Origin: Desulfovibrio sp.
GTDB taxonomy: Bacteria; Desulfobacterota; Desulfovibrionia; Desulfovibrionales; Desulfovibrionaceae
Assembly (NCBI GenBank): GCA_031255035.1
Contig: JAIRTI010000070.1
Coordinates: 1 to 7,974, forward strand
Reading direction: 5' to 3'
Length of the DNA: 7,974 bases
Shown: one piece after another, positions 6,027-7,974 of the stretch
Numbering within the stretch: the stretch's first letter is position 1
How the letters are laid out: each line of letters opens with the position of its first letter
The notes under the pieces: generated by a model
Database searches by the model: none
What the model was told of the DNA's origin: nothing
What the model saw: the letters and a program-made list of their open reading frames with translations, nothing else
Position numbers and translations under genes: made by a program

Positions 6027-7457
6027 TCACCGGCCGGGCGCGATGTCCCAACCGCCGCCAAGGGCTTTATACAAGGTAAGCGCATTCGTTTCCCGCAGCA
6101 GCATCGTGGAAATATAGCTCTGCTGAGCGCTGTAAAGTGACCGCTGGGCGTCCAGCACGTTCAGATAGCTGTCCACGCCGACGTCATAGCGCGCCGACGC
6201 CAGATTGTAGGACTCGGTGGTGGACTTGAGCAATTCCCGTTCGGCGTCCATCTGCGAGCCTATATACTGGCGCTGCACCAGGCAGTCGGCCACTTCGCGA
6301 AAGGCCTCCTGGATGGTCTTTTCATACTCGGTCACAGCCATCTTGCGCTCGGACTCGGCGACGTCGAGGCGGGAGATGTTGCGGCCGGTATCGAAAATCG
6401 GCAGGGAGACCGACGGCAGGAACTGCCAGAAGCCGGTGCTCCCTTCAAAAAGTTCCGAGGCGTCGGCGCTGATGGCGCCGAAGCCGCCGGTCAGGTTGAT
6501 GGTCGGAAAAAAGTTGGCTCTGGCCGCGCCGATGTTGGCATAGGCCGCCTTGAGCCGGTGTTCAGAGGCCTGAATGTCCGGCCGCCGCTCAAGAAGCGAT
6601 GAGGGCAGCCCTTCCGGAATGTCGGCCAGCATGCGTATGCGCGAGAGCTTGCGCACGTCCGGCAGATCCTTGGGCAAGGGCGCGCCGATCAGCAGGGCGA
6701 GGTAATTCTCGTCCTGGCCGACGCGGGTGGCGTAGCGGGCCACGTTGGAGCGGGCTTCTTCCATGATGCTCTTGGCCTGGCTGACCTCAAGCTGGGAAGC
6801 GACCCCCGAGGTGAACTTGTTGCGCACCAGTTCATACTGCCCCTTGCGGTTTTTACAGGTGGCCGCCGTGATGTCCAGAAGTTCCTTGTCGGCGATCATT
6901 TGCAGGTAGACGGCGGCCACTTCGGCGACAAGGGTTATTTGCGCGGTTTTTACGTCGTCCTCGGTGGAATAGTACGTTTCGAGAGCGGCGTCCGTCAGGC
7001 TGCGGATGCGGCCGAACAGATCAAGCTCAAAATTCGTCGCCCCGACGCTGACCGTATGCTGGCGCACCACAGCCCGCTTGGGCAGGCCTGAGATGCCGGC
7101 CGGCAGACCCCGGTTGCTTGACTCGCCCATGGCGGCGGCCGTGGGCAATATGTCGGCGCGCTGAATCCGGTACTGGGCGCGTACTTTCTCAACATTGAGC
7201 ATGGCCGCGCGCAGGTCCCGGTTGTTGGTCAGAGCCGTCTCAATAAGCCGCTGCGTGCCGGGATCGGTAAAAAAGCCGCGCCAGGCGATAAAAGGGGCAG
7301 GCCCGCCGAAAAGTCCCGCTCCCTTGTCATAGGCGTTGGGCGTGGGCAGCCCCGGACGTTCATACTTCGGGGCCATGGTGCAGCCGGCCAGAAGCATCAC
7401 CAGGGGAATCAGGGCGCACAGGGCCTGACGGAAAATGCGAATCACAAATGATGCCAT
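6027..7457 (-). CDS. RND efflux outer-membrane channel lipoprotein (NodT/OprM type)
   Basis: This 476-residue TolC-like channel is the outer-membrane exit duct of a tripartite efflux pump. The N-terminus is a lipoprotein signal: basic and hydrophobic residues, then the lipobox LLAGC with the lipidated C26, followed by the OprM-like TMAPKYERP. Two outer-membrane efflux repeats follow. Clear family signatures are the WRGFFTDP segment (59-66), FELDLFGR (143-150) before the first helical hairpin, LLERRPDIQASEHRLKAA then ANIGAARANFFPTINLTG (288-324) opening the second repeat, LPIFDTGRN (352-360), and YDVGVDSYLNVLDAQRSLYS (424-443) near the end. Length matches OprM-like proteins. The start has AAAGGAG at 7467-7473, nine bases upstream. 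It follows the pump gene on the same strand after 152 bases, as in mexAB-oprM-type loci. The substrate range (drugs, solvents, bile acids or others) cannot be read from the sequence. Confidence 0.96.
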   Translation of the reverse strand: MASFVIRIFRQALCALIPLVMLLAGCTMAPKYERPGLPTPNAYDKGAGLFGGPAPFIAWRGFFTDPGTQRLIETALTNNRDLRAAMLNVEKVRAQYRIQRADILPTAAAMGESSNRGLPAGISGLPKRAVVRQHTVSVGATNFELDLFGRIRSLTDAALETYYSTEDDVKTAQITLVAEVAAVYLQMIADKELLDITAATCKNRKGQYELVRNKFTSGVASQLEVSQAKSIMEEARSNVARYATRVGQDENYLALLIGAPLPKDLPDVRKLSRIRMLADIPEGLPSSLLERRPDIQASEHRLKAAYANIGAARANFFPTINLTGGFGAISADASELFEGSTGFWQFLPSVSLPIFDTGRNISRLDVAESERKMAVTEYEKTIQEAFREVADCLVQRQYIGSQMDAERELLKSTTESYNLASARYDVGVDSYLNVLDAQRSLYSAQQSYISTMLLRETNALTLYKALGGGWDIAPGR

Positions 7458-7547
7458 GCTGTCGTTCTCCTTTGTCGGACAAGCGCCATACGGACAACAC
7501 GCGCGAGGCGCGGCCGCCGGGGAACATTGCTCCAGGCGAAGTCAGGC

Positions 7548-7569
7548 CCGTTCCATGGCCGTTCCATGC
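7548..7569. repeat. 11-bp tandem duplication in the pump-channel gap
   Basis: CCGTTCCATGG (7548-7558) is followed directly by CCGTTCCATGC (7559-7569), with ten of eleven bases identical. It lies between the pump and channel genes, and nothing links it to a known operator. A recent slippage duplication or a pair of protein-binding half sites on the same DNA face are both possible. Confidence 0.5.
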
Positions 7570-7577
7570 TCCAGCCG

Positions 7578-7593
7578 CCGGCCTTCCGGCCGG
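7578..7593 (-). repeat. GNRA-capped hairpin after the pump gene
   Basis: On the minus strand this reads CCGGCC GGAA GGCCGG: a perfect 6-bp all-GC stem capped by GGAA, a GNRA-type tetraloop. It lies 16 bases past the pump stop codon and about 120 bases before the channel gene. No T run follows in the direction of transcription (the T-rich stretch comes before it), so it is more likely an RNA stabiliser or pause site than a full terminator, and read-through into the channel gene is plausible. Confidence 0.5.
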
Positions 7594-7609
7594 GTGTGGA
7601 AAAAGACTT

Positions 7610-7974
7610 TTACGCGGAAAAGGACGCGCCGTCATCCTCTATGTCGCTCATTTCTTCAAGGGCTTTTTCCTTGAAAATTGTGCGGACGACCACATAAAAG
7701 ATCGGCGTGAAAAAGATGCCGCAGCCCGTGGCTGCCAGCATGCCGCACATGACGCCCGTGCCCAGGGAGTTCTGGCTGCCCGAGCCCGCGCCGGAGCTGA
7801 TCGCCAGGGGCAGCACGCCGAGCACAAAGGCCATGGAGGTCATGATAATCGGGCGCAGCCGCAGTCTGATCGCCTCCATCACCGCTTCCACCACCTCTTT
7901 GCCCGAGGCTTCCATATCCTTGGCGTATTCAACGATCAAAATGGCGTTTTTGGCGGAAAGTCCCACAGTGGTCA
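7610..7974 (-). CDS. RND multidrug efflux pump, C-terminal end (AcrB/MexB type), partial
   Basis: Only the last 120-odd residues of an inner-membrane proton-driven pump are in the window; the open frame runs past the right edge, so the rest of a protein that normally exceeds 1000 residues is missing by truncation of the window, not of the gene. The visible part matches the end of AcrB/Mex[20 protein letters not shown] contains the lysine of the proton-relay network (codon 7949-7951, equivalent to AcrB K940). [20 protein letters not shown] holds the conserved Arg and Thr of the next membrane helix. [18 protein letters not shown] and [11 protein letters not shown] lead through the last helix. 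It ends with an acidic cytoplasmic tail ([15 protein letters not shown]). It is followed by the OprM-like channel gene; a periplasmic adaptor is expected upstream of the pump, outside the window. Confidence 0.96.
   Translation of the reverse strand, partial: TTVGLSAKNAILIVEYAKDMEASGKEVVEAVMEAIRLRLRPIIMTSMAFVLGVLPLAISSGAGSGSQNSLGTGVMCGMLAATGCGIFFTPIFYVVVRTIFKEKALEEMSDIEDDGASFSA

Noticed and set aside
5090..6079. A 329-codon open frame on the plus strand opposite rnb
   Set aside because: It lies antisense to a gene with complete RNB catalytic motifs, has low-complexity Arg/Gly/Pro-rich composition and no recognisable domain. It is expected from GC-rich codon use on the other strand.
7610..7966. 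GTG at 7966 as the start of a small separate protein
   Set aside because: The frame continues open to the window edge and the residues before the GTG (Thr-Thr) extend the AcrB-like sequence, so this is the end of a larger pump gene, not a short gene.

Overview
The window is GC-rich bacterial chromosome, densely packed with intact genes of ordinary families. The gene set and protein style suggest a Desulfovibrionaceae-type member of the Desulfobacterota. These features are a zinc-ribbon threonine synthase, a YohD-like DedA protein, an RNase II-like RNB protein without an obvious cold-shock domain, and an HAE1-type RND pump. That assignment rests on my memory of family resemblance, not a search, so it is moderate at best. 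I see no rRNA, tRNA, CRISPR array, insertion sequence, phage gene or origin.

Layout. One complete plus-strand gene, yebC (23-766), converges on a run of six minus-strand genes that fills the rest of the window. Read in their own direction, right to left, these are: the C-terminal end of an RND inner-membrane pump (7610 to the window edge), its outer-membrane channel lipoprotein (6027-7457), an RNB-domain exoribonuclease (3821-5917), plsY for phospholipid acyl transfer (3116-3712), thrC for threonine synthase (1655-3106), and a DedA membrane protein (845-1558). No gap between genes exceeds about 150 bases. Long antisense open frames over rnb and thrC are shadows of high GC content.

How the genes fit together. 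The pump fragment and the OprM-like lipoprotein are two parts of one tripartite drug-efflux system; the periplasmic adaptor is presumably beyond the right edge. plsY and thrC are tightly coupled: the plsY stop codon overlaps the thrC Shine-Dalgarno, and both genes use a TAAGGA site six bases before the ATG. rnb and dedA are co-directional but separated by roughly 100-base gaps, so they may be transcribed separately. YebC is a translation or transcription regulator-type protein unrelated in strand to the rest.

What stands out is mostly between the genes. The yebC/dedA junction holds a 10-bp perfect inverted repeat whose arms contain both stop codons, with a second hairpin nested inside. The rnb-plsY gap carries three hairpins in a row, and the pump-channel gap carries a GNRA-type hairpin and an 11-bp tandem duplication. 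Within proteins, PlsY has an unusual His in its first catalytic motif, and the RNB protein has about 290 N-terminal residues of unclear fold. I did not find convincing evidence of an undescribed multigene system.
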